64,000 bases of DNA from Bacillus sp. AZ43 (GTDB lineage Bacteria; Actinomycetota; Actinomycetes; Mycobacteriales; Geodermatophilaceae). The notes under the pieces were generated by a model. It was not told where the DNA came from, did not search any database, and worked only from the letters and a program-made list of their open reading frames with translations. A program made the position numbers and the translations under genes. Where the stretch lies: positions 1-64,000 of the forward strand of contig SPQJ01000016.1 of assembly GCA_004570425.1 (NCBI GenBank), read 5' to 3'. Shown piece after piece: positions 32,318 through 41,153 of this stretch (position 1 is the first letter of the stretch; each line of letters opens with the position of its first letter).

Positions 32318-33523
32318 TCAGGCCGCGTCGGGCTGCAGGCGCCGCGCCCCGGGTGCGGGCACCGGCACGACCTCTCCGGCGGCGGCCCGGTCACCCGCCC
32401 GCACGACGAGGGCCAGTCCCGCCCCGACGACCGCGAGCGCGGCGCCCACCCACATGGGGGCGGTGTAGCCGAGGCCCTGGGAGATGACCAGCGCCCCGAG
32501 GGCGGCGCCCACGGCGTTGGCCACGTTGAAGGCGCCCTGGTTGGCGGCGGACACGAGGCTGCCGCCCGGCACCCGGGCGGCCTCGATGACCGCGTTCTGC
32601 ACCACCGGCCCGAGCGCGAACGAGATGGTGCCGAACAGCACGAGCAAGGCGACCGCGGCGACCGGGGTGCGGGCGAGGACGGCGAACAACCCCAGGACGC
32701 CGGCCATGGCGAGGAGGCCGACCGCGACGAAGGAGAACCCGTACCGGTCGCCCAGCCGGCCGCCGGCCAGCGTGCCCACCGTCGTGCCGACGCCGAAGAG
32801 GGCGAGCACGGGCGTCACCCAGTGCGACGGGATGCCGCCGAGCTCGGTCAGGATCGGGCTGACGTAGCTGTAGACCGCGAACAGCGCCGAGAACCCGATC
32901 ATGGTCAGCGCCAGGACCAGCCAGACCTGCCCGCGGCGGAACGCGTGCAGCTCCGCGCGCAGGTCGGTCGGCTCGCCGGCGTCCGACGGCATCCACGCCA
33001 GCAGCCCGGCGATGGTGACGACGCCGATCAGGGCGATCGCGCCGAGGACCACCCGCCAGCTCGCCTGCTGCGCGACGAAGGTGCCGAGGGGGACGCCGAC
33101 GACGTTCGCGAGGGTCAGTCCCGTGATCATCAGCGAGATGGCCTGCGTGGCCCGGTCCGGCGGCACGAGACGGCGGGCGGCAACGGCGCCCACGCCGAAG
33201 AACGAGCCGTGCGCGAGGGCGGTGAGCACGCGGGCCGCCACCAGCAGCCCGTAGCTGGGCGCGACCGCGGCCAGGGCGTTGCCGACCACGAAGACGACCA
33301 TCAGCGCCACGAGGGTCTGCCGGGGGGTGAAGCGCAGCCCGAGGGCGGTGAGCGTGGGGGCGCCGACGACCACACCCACCGCGTACGCCGAGATCAGGAT
33401 GCCCACGGCGGACACCGACACCCCGAGGCCGTCGGCGATCTCGGGCAGCATGCCCATGACGACGAACTCGGTGGTGCCGATGCCGAAGGCGCCGATGGCG
33501 AGGGCGAGCAGTGCGCGGGGCAC
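32318..33523 (-). CDS. MFS transporter, DHA1 (AraJ/YdhP-like)
   Basis: 401 residues, twelve predicted helices. The start IGAFGIGTTEFVVMGMLPEIADGLGVS is the DHA1 sugar/drug exporter signature, and motif A-like GGRLGDRYG follows helix 8. Likely an H+-driven exporter of small molecules. GTG start at 33523. No local regulator or biosynthetic genes hint at the substrate. Confidence 0.9.
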   Translation of the reverse strand: MPRALLALAIGAFGIGTTEFVVMGMLPEIADGLGVSVSAVGILISAYAVGVVVGAPTLTALGLRFTPRQTLVALMVVFVVGNALAAVAPSYGLLVAARVLTALAHGSFFGVGAVAARRLVPPDRATQAISLMITGLTLANVVGVPLGTFVAQQASWRVVLGAIALIGVVTIAGLLAWMPSDAGEPTDLRAELHAFRRGQVWLVLALTMIGFSALFAVYSYVSPILTELGGIPSHWVTPVLALFGVGTTVGTLAGGRLGDRYGFSFVAVGLLAMAGVLGLFAVLARTPVAAVALLVLFGTISFALGPVVQNAVIEAARVPGGSLVSAANQGAFNVANAVGAALGALVISQGLGYTAPMWVGAALAVVGAGLALVVRAGDRAAAGEVVPVPAPGARRLQPDAA

Positions 33524-33683
33524 GGGCGGTACTCCAGGGGATGCGGGTGCGCGGGCGGGTGCCGGGCCGGCCGGACCTCGTCGTCCTCGGGGAGCCGGGT
33601 GACTCGACGTCACTCTGCACAGAGCAAGCCGCGGCCCGGGCGTGTTCTGCCCGGGCCACGGCGTGCGTCTGCTCACACGGGCG

Positions 33684-34865
33684 TCAGGGCTTGAGCAGCA
33701 CCTTGACGTGACCGTCCTTCTTCTCCCGGAAGTTCATGTACGCCTCCCGCGCGTCGGCGAGCGGGACGTGGTGGGTCGCGAAGCCGTCGACGCCCAGCGG
33801 GTCGTCGTCGGTGAGCAGCGGCAGGATGTCGGGCACCCAGCGCCAGACGTTGGCCTGCCCCATGCGCAGCTGGATCTGCTTGTCGAACATCCGCATCAGC
33901 GGCAGCGGGTCGGTGGCACCGCCGTAGACACCGGACAGCGAGATCGTGCCGCCGCGGCGGACCGCCTCGATCGCGGTGTTGAGCGCCGCGAGCCGGTCGA
34001 CGCCGGCGACCTGCATGACCTTCTCCATGATCGCGTCGGGCACCACCGCGGTGGCCTTCTGGGCGAGCGAGGCCAGCGGGGAGCCGTGCGCCTCCATGCC
34101 GACGGCGTCGATCACCGAGTCGGGTCCGCGACCGGCGGTGGCGTCGCGCACCGCCTGGACCACGTCCTCCTGCCGCGTCGACTCGATCACCGTCACCCCG
34201 CGTGCGCGTGCGCGCGCCAGCCGCTCGGGGACCACGTCGGAGGCGAACACCTGCTTGGCGCCGAGGTGCATCGCCACCCGGCAGGCCATGTCGCCGATGG
34301 GGCCGAGCCCGAGCACGAGGACGGTCCCGTCCTTCGGGATGCCGGCGTACTGCACCGCCTGCCAGGCCGTGGGCAGCACGTCGGAGAGGTAGACGAACCG
34401 GTCGTCGGCCGGGCCCTCCGGCACCTTGATCGGCAGGGTGTTGCCGAAGGGCACCCGCAGGTACTCGGCCTGGCCGCCGGGGACCTGCCCGTAGAGCTTC
34501 GTGTAGCCGAACAGCGAGGCGCCGAAGCCCTGCTCGCGGTTCTGCGTCGTCTCGCACTGGGACTGCAGCCCCTGGGAGCACGTCCAGCAGGTGCCGCAGG
34601 AGATGTTGAACGGGACGACGACGCGGTCGCCCGGCTTCACCTCGGTGACCTCGGGGCCGACCTCGCGGACGATGCCCATCGGCTCGTGGCCCATGACGTC
34701 ACCGACGGTCATGAAGGGCGCCATGACCTCGATGAGGTGGAGGTCGGAGCCGCAGATGCCGCTGGAGGTGACCTCCACGATCACGTCCGTCGGCTCCGTG
34801 ATGACGGGGTCGGGGACGGTGTCCACGCGCACGTCCGCCCGGCCGTGCCATGTCACTGCGCGCAT
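33684..34865 (-). CDS. Zinc-dependent alcohol dehydrogenase (formaldehyde-dehydrogenase-like)
   Basis: 393 residues, medium-chain dehydrogenase. Catalytic zinc ligands lie in SSGICGSDLH and GHEPMG; the structural zinc loop has CGTCWTC...C; the Rossmann motif is VLGLGPIGDMACRV (~190). The insert after the structural zinc (FGASLFGYTKLYGQVPGGQAEYL) and the length match the group with glutathione-independent formaldehyde dehydrogenase. Substrate not certain. ATG at 34865 with GAGGGAG upstream; longer N-terminal extensions are possible but not conserved. Confidence 0.88.
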   Translation of the reverse strand: MRAVTWHGRADVRVDTVPDPVITEPTDVIVEVTSSGICGSDLHLIEVMAPFMTVGDVMGHEPMGIVREVGPEVTEVKPGDRVVVPFNISCGTCWTCSQGLQSQCETTQNREQGFGASLFGYTKLYGQVPGGQAEYLRVPFGNTLPIKVPEGPADDRFVYLSDVLPTAWQAVQYAGIPKDGTVLVLGLGPIGDMACRVAMHLGAKQVFASDVVPERLARARARGVTVIESTRQEDVVQAVRDATAGRGPDSVIDAVGMEAHGSPLASLAQKATAVVPDAIMEKVMQVAGVDRLAALNTAIEAVRRGGTISLSGVYGGATDPLPLMRMFDKQIQLRMGQANVWRWVPDILPLLTDDDPLGVDGFATHHVPLADAREAYMNFREKKDGHVKVLLKP

Positions 34866-35153
34866 CTCTGGAACTCCCTCGATCGGGCCGGAAAAGGTGG
34901 CTTCGGAGGCTCTCCTGCCCCGTCGTGACCTGGATCGCGCGACTTTCAACAAAACGCTGCGTGGCGTTCACGCTCTGTAGTGCGGCGGTGACGGTGTGCG
35001 GAATGACAGCCGTGAGGTCTTGTGGCCCAGGACACAGAACTGCAGGTCGATACCCCGTTCCGCAGATCACGAATCGATATCGGCGTGTTTACATGAACCC
35101 CGCTCCTCTCCCCGGGAGTGCACGTGCAATGCCCGCAAACGGAAGTCAGGTGC
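34866..35153. other. 288-bp intergenic region between divergent genes
   Basis: It holds the upstream regions of the alcohol dehydrogenase (minus) and the M23 peptidase (plus). Patches such as CAACAAAACG and GTGTTTACATGAA are notably AT-rich for this chromosome and may be promoter elements. I looked for a ydaO/c-di-AMP-type riboswitch, common before actinobacterial wall hydrolases, and saw no matching core. Confidence 0.4.
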
Positions 35154-36860
35154 ATGAGTTCGCTCCACCAGGACCGCCTCCTCGCGGAGGGGTCGGGACC
35201 CGCCAACGGGTCCGACGCGACCCCTCCCCAGGCCGCCGCCTCGACGCGGCGACCGGCAGCGAAGAAGGCGACCGGCACGGTCCCGACGCAGCGCCCGGGG
35301 ACGGCGCAGCGCTCGGGATCCACCCAGACCAGCACCGCCGGCACGCTCGCCGCCCGCGCCAAGGCGGCGGGTAGCGCGACGGCGAAGGCCGCGGCCAAGG
35401 CGGCCACGGCGAAGGCCTCCGCCACCGCCGCGACGGCCAAGGCCGCCGCCACCAAGGCGGCCACGGCGAAGGCCGCGTCCGCCAAGGCGGCCACGGCGAA
35501 GGCAGCGACGGCGGCGAAGGCAGCCGCCGCGGCGAAGGCCGCGGCTCGGGCGTCCACGCGCAGGCCGGCCGCCCAGGCCCCGGTCGCCGTCGCGGCCACG
35601 CCCGCGAAGGCCGCCACTCCGAAGGCCGCGGCCGCGAAGGCCACCACCGCGAAGGCCGCCACTCCGAAGGCCGCGGCCGCGAAGGCCACCACCGCGAAGG
35701 CCGCCCCTCCGAAGGCCACCACCGCGAAGGCCGCCACTCCGAAGGCCGCCGCTCCGAAGGCCACCACCGCGAAGGCCCCGGCCGCGAGGGCCACCACCGC
35801 GAAGGCCGCCACTCCGAAGGCCACCACCGCGAAGGCCGCCGCTCCGAAGGCCACCACCGCGAAGGCCCCGGCCGCGAGGGCCACCACCGCGAAGGCCGCC
35901 ACCGCGAAGGCCGCGGCCGCGAGGGCCACCACCGCGAAGGCCAGCGCTGCGGAGACGCCGGAGCCCGAGGCTCCGCGGATCGAGATCCCCGCCGTCCGCC
36001 CGACTCCCCACAAGCGCACGGTGCCGGCCGCCGCGATCCTCGCCACGCTCGCCGCCGAGCGCGACGCGGCGACCGCGGCCGAGCCCCCCGCCGGGATCTC
36101 CGCCACCGCGGGCGAGCCGGCGGGCCGTCGGCCCCGCGCGCTCCGTCGTCGGCTGCCGTCGGTGGGTCGCCGGCCCTCGCTCTACCTGGCTGCCGCGCTC
36201 ATCGGCGCCCTGAGCATCAGCACGCTCAGCACGAACGACCCCACCGCGCAGGCCACCGACACGATGAGCTCGTCGGTCAGCGTGGCCGAGGAGCTCGGGA
36301 TCCGCGCCACCCCGGCCGAGAGCATCACCGACACCGCCGCCGCCGAGCTCCTGGGTGGCCTCGCGGTGAGCCGGAACGCCCGGGACGCCGACCAGGCCGC
36401 TGCCGCCCAGGTGCAGGCCGAGGCCGACCGCGTCGCCGCCGAGGCGGCCGCCGAGGCCGCGCGCCCCAAGGCGGTCCTCCCGGTGGACGGCGCCCGGCTC
36501 ACCAGCGGCTTCGGCCCCCGGTGGGGCACGCTGCACGCCGGGATCGACCTGGCGGCTCCGATGCACACCCCGGAGTACGCGGCGGCCGACGGCGTCGTGC
36601 TCGAGGCCGGTCCGGCGAGCGGCTTCGGCCTCGCGGTCTACATCCAGCACGAGAACGGCGACGTCACCGTCTACGGCCACATGGACTCGATCCTCGTCCA
36701 GCCCGGCCAGGTCGTGAAGGCGGGCGACACCATCGCGCTCCTCGGCAACCGCGGCCAGTCCACCGGCCCGCACCTGCACTTCGAGGTGCACGTCGGCGGG
36801 CTCAACGGCGAGAAGGTCGACCCCCTCCCGTGGCTGCGGGAGCGCGGCGTCCAGATCTGA
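35154..36860 (+). CDS. M23 peptidase with histone-H1-like Ala/Lys repeat tail
   Basis: 568 residues. The N-terminal ~300 residues are disordered and highly basic, built of AKAT/PKAA units (about residues 70-265). One membrane helix follows (about 343-360, SLYLAAALIGALSISTLS), then a short coiled part and a C-terminal LytM/M23 domain: HAGIDLA near 460, GHMDS, and HLHFEVHVGG near 540. All zinc ligands are present, so it should be an active peptidoglycan endopeptidase or a close relative. With a single signal-anchor helix after the tail, the Lys-rich repeats are predicted cytoplasmic. ATG at 35154 with GGAAG about 10 bases upstream; an in-frame start at 35118 would only lengthen the tail. Confidence 0.88.
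   Translation: MSSLHQDRLLAEGSGPANGSDATPPQAAASTRRPAAKKATGTVPTQRPGTAQRSGSTQTSTAGTLAARAKAAGSATAKAAAKAATAKASATAATAKAAATKAATAKAASAKAATAKAATAAKAAAAAKAAARASTRRPAAQAPVAVAATPAKAATPKAAAAKATTAKAATPKAAAAKATTAKAAPPKATTAKAATPKAAAPKATTAKAPAARATTAKAATPKATTAKAAAPKATTAKAPAARATTAKAATAKAAAARATTAKASAAETPEPEAPRIEIPAVRPTPHKRTVPAAAILATLAAERDAATAAEPPAGISATAGEPAGRRPRALRRRLPSVGRRPSLYLAAALIGALSISTLSTNDPTAQATDTMSSSVSVAEELGIRATPAESITDTAAAELLGGLAVSRNARDADQAAAAQVQAEADRVAAEAAAEAARPKAVLPVDGARLTSGFGPRWGTLHAGIDLAAPMHTPEYAAADGVVLEAGPASGFGLAVYIQHENGDVTVYGHMDSILVQPGQVVKAGDTIALLGNRGQSTGPHLHFEVHVGGLNGEKVDPLPWLRERGVQI
35360..35945 (+). repeat. Degenerate tandem repeat coding for (P/T)AKAT/AKAA units
   Basis: GCGAAGGCC(A/G)CC-type units recur dozens of times, many as the 15-base phrase GCCACCACCGCGAAG with runs of perfect copies (for example near 35640, 35680, 35760, 35820, 35880). 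They encode Ala/Lys/Thr/Pro pentapeptide-like units without breaking frame. Such arrays expand and contract readily, so length should vary between strains. Confidence 0.85.
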
Positions 36861-36878
36861 GACGCCCAGCCCGTCCTC

Positions 36879-36914
36879 GACGCCCCCGACCGGAACCTCC
36901 CGGTCGGGGGCGTC
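36879..36914 (+). terminator. Strong hairpin after the M23 gene
   Basis: GACGCCCCCGACCGG pairs perfectly with CCGGTCGGGGGCGTC (15 bp) around a 6-base loop, 18 bases after the stop. Confidence 0.8.
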
Positions 36915-36979
36915 GTCGTCGGAGGGTGCCTCCGCTGGGGGACACTGCGCGCAGGTGCGGGACGAGGAGGAGGTCGGCG

Positions 36980-37897
36980 ATGGGGCACGGGCATGCGCAC
37001 GGCCCGGCGACGCCGGGCGCGGGCCACCGGCGCCGCCTCGTCGTCGTCCTCGCGCTGACCCTGGCCGTGATGGCGGCGGAGATCGTCGGCGGTCTGCTGA
37101 GCGGCTCGCTGTCGCTGCTCGCCGACGCCGGCCACATGGCCACCGATGCGGCGGGGATCGCCCTGGCCCTGGGCGCGGTGACGCTGGCCCAGCGGCCGGC
37201 GCGCGGCCGCCGCACGTTCGGCTGGCAGCGGGCCGAGATCCTCGCCGCCGTGGCCAACGGCCTCCTGCTGCTGGGGGTCGCGGCCTACGTCCTGGTCGAG
37301 GCGGTGCAGCGGTTCGGCCGGCCCCCGGAGATCGGCTCGGGCCTCATGCTCGCCATCGCCGTGGTCGGTCTCGCCGTCAACCTGGCGTCGCTCGCCGTGC
37401 TCCACCGCGGCCGCGGCAGCTCGCTCAACCTGAAGGGCGCCTACCTGGAGGTGCTGGCCGACGCCCTGGGGTCGGTCGCCGTCATCGCCGCGGCGCTGGT
37501 CATCCAGCTCACCGGCTGGACGCCGGCGGACATCGTCGCGTCGGTCGTCATCGGGTTCCTCGTCCTGCCGCGTGCCTGGCACCTGCTGCGCGAGGCGCTC
37601 GACGTGCTGCTCGAAGCCGCGCCGCGCGGGGTGGACCTCGCCGACGTGCGGGCGCACATCCTCGGCGTCGACGACGTCCTCGACGTCCACGATCTGCACG
37701 CGTGGACGATCACCTCCGGGGTGCCGGTGCTGTCGGCGCACGTCGTCGTCACCGACGAGGCGCTCGCGGACGGGCACGGCGGCCGCGTCCTCGACGCGCT
37801 CTGCGCGTGCCTGGGTGAGCACTTCGACCTCGAGCACTGCACCTTCCAGCTGGAGGCACGGGCGCACGCCGGCCACGAGTCGCCCGTCCACGACTGA
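36980..37897 (+). CDS. Cation diffusion facilitator (zinc exporter)
   Basis: 305 residues, CDF family (ZitB/CzcD-like). A His-rich N-terminus (GHGHAHG), six membrane helices, the metal site in ADAGHMATDAAG and EVLADALGSV, and a cytoplasmic C-terminal domain (VDDVLDVHDLHAWTITSG) are present. It exports Zn2+ or similar in exchange for protons. AGGAGGAGG lies before the ATG. Next downstream is a hairpin repeat. Confidence 0.93.
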   Translation: MGHGHAHGPATPGAGHRRRLVVVLALTLAVMAAEIVGGLLSGSLSLLADAGHMATDAAGIALALGAVTLAQRPARGRRTFGWQRAEILAAVANGLLLLGVAAYVLVEAVQRFGRPPEIGSGLMLAIAVVGLAVNLASLAVLHRGRGSSLNLKGAYLEVLADALGSVAVIAAALVIQLTGWTPADIVASVVIGFLVLPRAWHLLREALDVLLEAAPRGVDLADVRAHILGVDDVLDVHDLHAWTITSGVPVLSAHVVVTDEALADGHGGRVLDALCACLGEHFDLEHCTFQLEARAHAGHESPVHD

Positions 37898-37899
37898 CA

Positions 37900-37956
37900 G
37901 GACCCTCCTGCCCCCCCGCCACTCGGCCGCTCGGGGCGGGACCCTGCAGGAGGGCC
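37900..37956. repeat. Dispersed hairpin repeat, copy A
   Basis: 57 bp beginning GGACCCTCCTGC and ending GCAGGAGGGCC, with inner CCCGCCACTCG / CGCTCGGGGCGGG. It lies 3 bases after the zinc exporter gene. Copies B (48617-48670) and C (50570-50625) share layout and inner sequence, but their outer stems differ by paired changes. Confidence 0.8.
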
Positions 37957-38009
37957 GACCGGCGGTGGGACAGTGGACAGCGTCAGGTCGCGGTTGCAGG
38001 GAGGCGTAG

Positions 38010-38966
38010 GTGGACCACGGGCACCACTCGGGCATGTGGGTGCCCTCAGCGCCCCCGACCTGGGGGCGGATGTTCATCCCGCACCTGGAGGCGTGGTCGG
38101 TCCTCGCCGTCCTGAGCATCGTGGGGCTCGTCGTCTACCTGGCCGCTGTCGTGCGGCTGCGCCGGTCCGGCGTCGCCTGGCCGTGGTGGCGGGTGCTGGC
38201 CTGGATCGCCGGCACCGGCTCGCTGTTCGCCGTCACCGGCACCTGGCTCAACGGCTACAGCATGGTCCTGTTCAGCGTCCACATGACCCAGCACATGGTG
38301 CTGTCGCTGATCACGCCGCTGCTGCTGCTCCTCGCCGCGCCGGTCACCCTGGCGCTGCGCACCCTGCCCCGCGGCAGCGGCGCGGCCGGCGCTCCTCGGG
38401 CGCTGCTGCTGAACGCGCTGCACAGCCGGTTCGCCCGGTTCGTCGCCCACCCGCTGTTCACGATCCCGCTGTTCATCGCCAGCCTCTACGGCGTCTATTT
38501 CACCCCGCTGTTCGACGCGCTGATGGGCAACCCCGCGGGTCACCAGTTCATGCTGGCCCACTTCGTGGTCACCGGGCTGCTGTTCTTCGGGCCGATCGTG
38601 GCGCAGGACCCGTGGCCGCGGACCCTGGGCCACCCCGGCCGGATGCTGGAGCTGTTCCTTCCGGTGCCCTTCCACGCGTTCTTCGGCGTCGCCGTGATGA
38701 TGGCCGGCTCGCTCGTCGTCGACACGTTCGCCCAGCCCCCGGCCGGGTGGGGCATCGACCCCCTGCGCGACCAGGGGGAGGCCGGCGGCATCGTGTGGGC
38801 GTTCGGCGAACTGCCGACCGTGCTCGTGCTCGCCGTCGTCTTCTTCTCGTGGGCGAGCTCCGACGAGCGGCGCGCCCGCACGCTCGACCGGGCGGCCGAG
38901 CGCACGGGCGACGCCGAGCTGGAGGCGTACAACGCCCGCCTCCGGGCCCTCGCGGACCGCACGTGA
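38010..38966 (+). CDS. CtaG-like cytochrome c oxidase assembly protein
   Basis: 318 residues, the 'cytochrome c oxidase assembly factor CtaG' (caa3_CtaG) family: an N-terminal DHGHHSG His motif, seven to eight helices, VHMTQHMVLSLITPLLLLLAAPV and HQFMLAHFVVTG with conserved histidines likely to bind copper, and a C-terminal charged tail. In Bacillus CtaG is needed for caa3 oxidase. The oxidase subunit I gene lies 3.5 kb downstream, consistent with that role. GTG start with AGGGAGG upstream. Confidence 0.88.
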   Translation: MDHGHHSGMWVPSAPPTWGRMFIPHLEAWSVLAVLSIVGLVVYLAAVVRLRRSGVAWPWWRVLAWIAGTGSLFAVTGTWLNGYSMVLFSVHMTQHMVLSLITPLLLLLAAPVTLALRTLPRGSGAAGAPRALLLNALHSRFARFVAHPLFTIPLFIASLYGVYFTPLFDALMGNPAGHQFMLAHFVVTGLLFFGPIVAQDPWPRTLGHPGRMLELFLPVPFHAFFGVAVMMAGSLVVDTFAQPPAGWGIDPLRDQGEAGGIVWAFGELPTVLVLAVVFFSWASSDERRARTLDRAAERTGDAELEAYNARLRALADRT

Positions 38967-38978
38967 CGTGATGGGTCC

Positions 38979-40565
38979 TTACCCGACGTGCACGACGGCG
39001 TCGCCGGCCGGCAGGTCCTCCTTGGTCGCCTTGACGAGCACCGCGGAGACGAGCGCACCGAGCACCAGGAGCCCGGCGGCCCACGTGAACGCCGTGGTGT
39101 AGCCCTCGACCTGCGCGGCCAGCCCCAGGGCCGGGTCCTGCGGGTTCCCGCCGGCGCCGAGCGCGTCGGCGGTGTACGTGCTGATCGCGGCCACCGACAG
39201 CGAGGCCAGGACGGCGGTCCCGATCGAGGCACCCACCTGCTGGGTGGCGTTCAGCATCGCGCTGGCCGCGCCGGCGTCGTGCTCCCCGGCTCCGACGAGC
39301 GCCAGGTTCGACAGCGGCACGAAGGTGAAGCCCAGGCCGAGCCCCAGCAGCAGCTGGCCGGGGAACGGCAGCTCCCAGAAGCCGGTGTCCAGCCCGACGA
39401 AGGACAGCGTGAACAGACCGGCGGCGGCCAGCAGCCCGCCGAGCACCATGAGCGGCTTCGGGCCGATCCGCGGCAGGAGCACGCTGGAGGCACCCGCGGA
39501 GATGAAGACGCCGAGGGTGACCGGCAGGGAGGCGAAGCCGGCGACGACGGGCTCGTAGCCGAGCACCTGCTGGAAGTACAGGCTCAGGAAGAAGAACGCG
39601 CCGATCAGCCCCGCGCCGACCAGGGTGGAGGTCAGGTAGGCACCGCCGCGGTTCCGGTCGAGCACGATGCGCATCGGGAGCAGCGGGTTGCGGGTCCGGA
39701 GCTCGAGCAGGACGAACAGCGCCACCAGGACGAGGCCGCCCACGATGAACAGCCACGCCAGGCCGTCGCTCCAGCCGCTGTCCGCCGGCACGAGCGTCGT
39801 GCGGCCCTCCGCCATGGCACGGGCGTTCGCCGCCGCGGCCTCGGCGGCGTTGGTCTGCGCGGCCTCGGCGACGCGGGTGAAGCCGTAGACGATCGATGCG
39901 AGGCCGAGGGTCACCAGCACGGCGCCGGGGATGTCGTAGCTGGTGTCGCCCGGGGCCTTGCTCTCCGGGACGAACGGGATGGCCAGCAGGATGGCGAGCA
40001 GGGCGACCGGCAGGTTGACCCAGAAGCACCAGCGCCAGTCCGCGTACTCGGTGAGCACGCCGCCCAGCAGCAGGCCGATCGCGGCACCGCCGCCGGCGAT
40101 GGCGCCGTAGACGCCGAAGGCCTTGGCCCGCTCCTTGGGATCGGTGAACAGCACGGTCAGCAGCGCCAGGGACGCCGGGGCCAGCAGGGCGCCGAAGACG
40201 CCCTGGAGCGCGCGGGCCCCGAAGAGCATGGCCTCGTTCTGCGCGAACCCGCCCAGGGCGGAGGCGACGGCGAAGCCGGCGGCGCCGACCAGGTAGGTGC
40301 GCTTGCGGCCCCAGAAGTCGGCGATGCGGCCGCCGAGCAGGAGGAAGCCGCCGAAGGTGAGGGTGTAGGCGGTGACGATCCACTGCTGCGACGCCGCGCT
40401 GATGCCCAGGTCCGCCGTGACGGCGGGCAGGGCGATGTTGACGATGGTGGCGTCGAGGATGACCAGCAGGACGGTCATCGCGATCACGCCGAGGGCCAGC
40501 CAGCGGCGCTCGTAGGGCTCGTCGGCGGGTGCGGCCCCGGTGGTGGCGGGGGAGGTGTCGGTCAC
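38979..40565 (-). CDS. MFS multidrug transporter, DHA2 (EmrB/QacA type)
   Basis: 528 residues with fourteen predicted helices. Motifs are LDATIVNIALPAVTADLGIS at helix 1, GGRIADFWGRKR (motif A), ALQGVFGALLAPASLALL (motif C region), and an outside loop around 235-265 rich in Ala/Glu. Likely a proton-driven drug or quaternary-compound exporter. GTG start at 40565. No TetR-type regulator is adjacent. Confidence 0.9.
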   Translation of the reverse strand: MTDTSPATTGAAPADEPYERRWLALGVIAMTVLLVILDATIVNIALPAVTADLGISAASQQWIVTAYTLTFGGFLLLGGRIADFWGRKRTYLVGAAGFAVASALGGFAQNEAMLFGARALQGVFGALLAPASLALLTVLFTDPKERAKAFGVYGAIAGGGAAIGLLLGGVLTEYADWRWCFWVNLPVALLAILLAIPFVPESKAPGDTSYDIPGAVLVTLGLASIVYGFTRVAEAAQTNAAEAAAANARAMAEGRTTLVPADSGWSDGLAWLFIVGGLVLVALFVLLELRTRNPLLPMRIVLDRNRGGAYLTSTLVGAGLIGAFFFLSLYFQQVLGYEPVVAGFASLPVTLGVFISAGASSVLLPRIGPKPLMVLGGLLAAAGLFTLSFVGLDTGFWELPFPGQLLLGLGLGFTFVPLSNLALVGAGEHDAGAASAMLNATQQVGASIGTAVLASLSVAAISTYTADALGAGGNPQDPALGLAAQVEGYTTAFTWAAGLLVLGALVSAVLVKATKEDLPAGDAVVHVG

Positions 40566-40643
40566 GGGTAGGTCCTCGGTCTCGGGCGTCGGGGGCCGGG
40601 ATCGCCGGCCGTGCGGAAGGTAGCGGCCTGCGACGATGTCGTC

Positions 40644-41153
40644 GTGCCCGTTTCGCTGGTGTTGACCTCCGACACGCACGTTCCGAAGCGGTCCCGTGAG
40701 CTACCTCACGATCTGTGGGCGGCCATCGATGCCGCGGACGTCGTCGTCCACGCCGGTGACTGGGTCGACGTCGACCTGCTCGACCGGTTCGAGGCCCGTT
40801 CGCGGCGGCTGGTGGCCGTGTACGGCAACAACGACCACGGACCGCTGCGCGAGCGGCTGCCCGAGATCGCCCGCGCCGAGATCGAGGGGGTCCGGTTCGC
40901 CGTGGTGCACGAGACGGGGGACGCGAAGGGCCGGGAGCTCCGGTGCGCGGCCCGGTTCCCCGACACCGACGTCCTGGTGTTCGGGCACAGCCACATCCCC
41001 TGGGACACGACCGCGCCCACCGGCCTGCGGCTGCTCAACCCCGGGTCGCCGACCGACCGCCGGCGTCAGCCGCACGGCACCTGGGTCACGGCCGTCGCCG
41101 ACGCAGGCGCGCTGCGCGACGTCGTCTTCCACGCCGTCCCCCCGCGGCGGTGA
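40644..41153 (+). CDS. YfcE/MJ0936-type metallophosphoesterase
   Basis: 169 residues with the calcineurin-like fold: SDTHVPKR (D-x-H), HAGDWVD (GD), YGNNDHGPLRERLPE (GNxDH), VVHETGD and GHSHIPW (GHTH-type). It is expected to hydrolyse phosphodiesters such as bis-pNPP or cyclic nucleotides with divalent metals. GTG at 40644 fits the family start; an ACGAT element 6 bases upstream suggests leaderless translation. Its stop overlaps the next start (GTGA). Confidence 0.9.
   Translation: MPVSLVLTSDTHVPKRSRELPHDLWAAIDAADVVVHAGDWVDVDLLDRFEARSRRLVAVYGNNDHGPLRERLPEIARAEIEGVRFAVVHETGDAKGRELRCAARFPDTDVLVFGHSHIPWDTTAPTGLRLLNPGSPTDRRRQPHGTWVTAVADAGALRDVVFHAVPPRR

Noticed and set aside
34866-35153. Riboswitch (ydaO/c-di-AMP type) before the M23 peptidase
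   Set aside because: I could not find the conserved core or pseudoknot sequence; the region is simply a divergent promoter.
35067-36791. Long minus-strand open frame with Gly-Arg-Gly-Leu repeats, resembling a PE-PGRS or glycine-rich protein
   Set aside because: It is the antisense of the Ala/Lys repeat region of the M23 gene. The sense strand has a membrane helix and a complete M23 domain, so the antisense frame is a codon-bias shadow.
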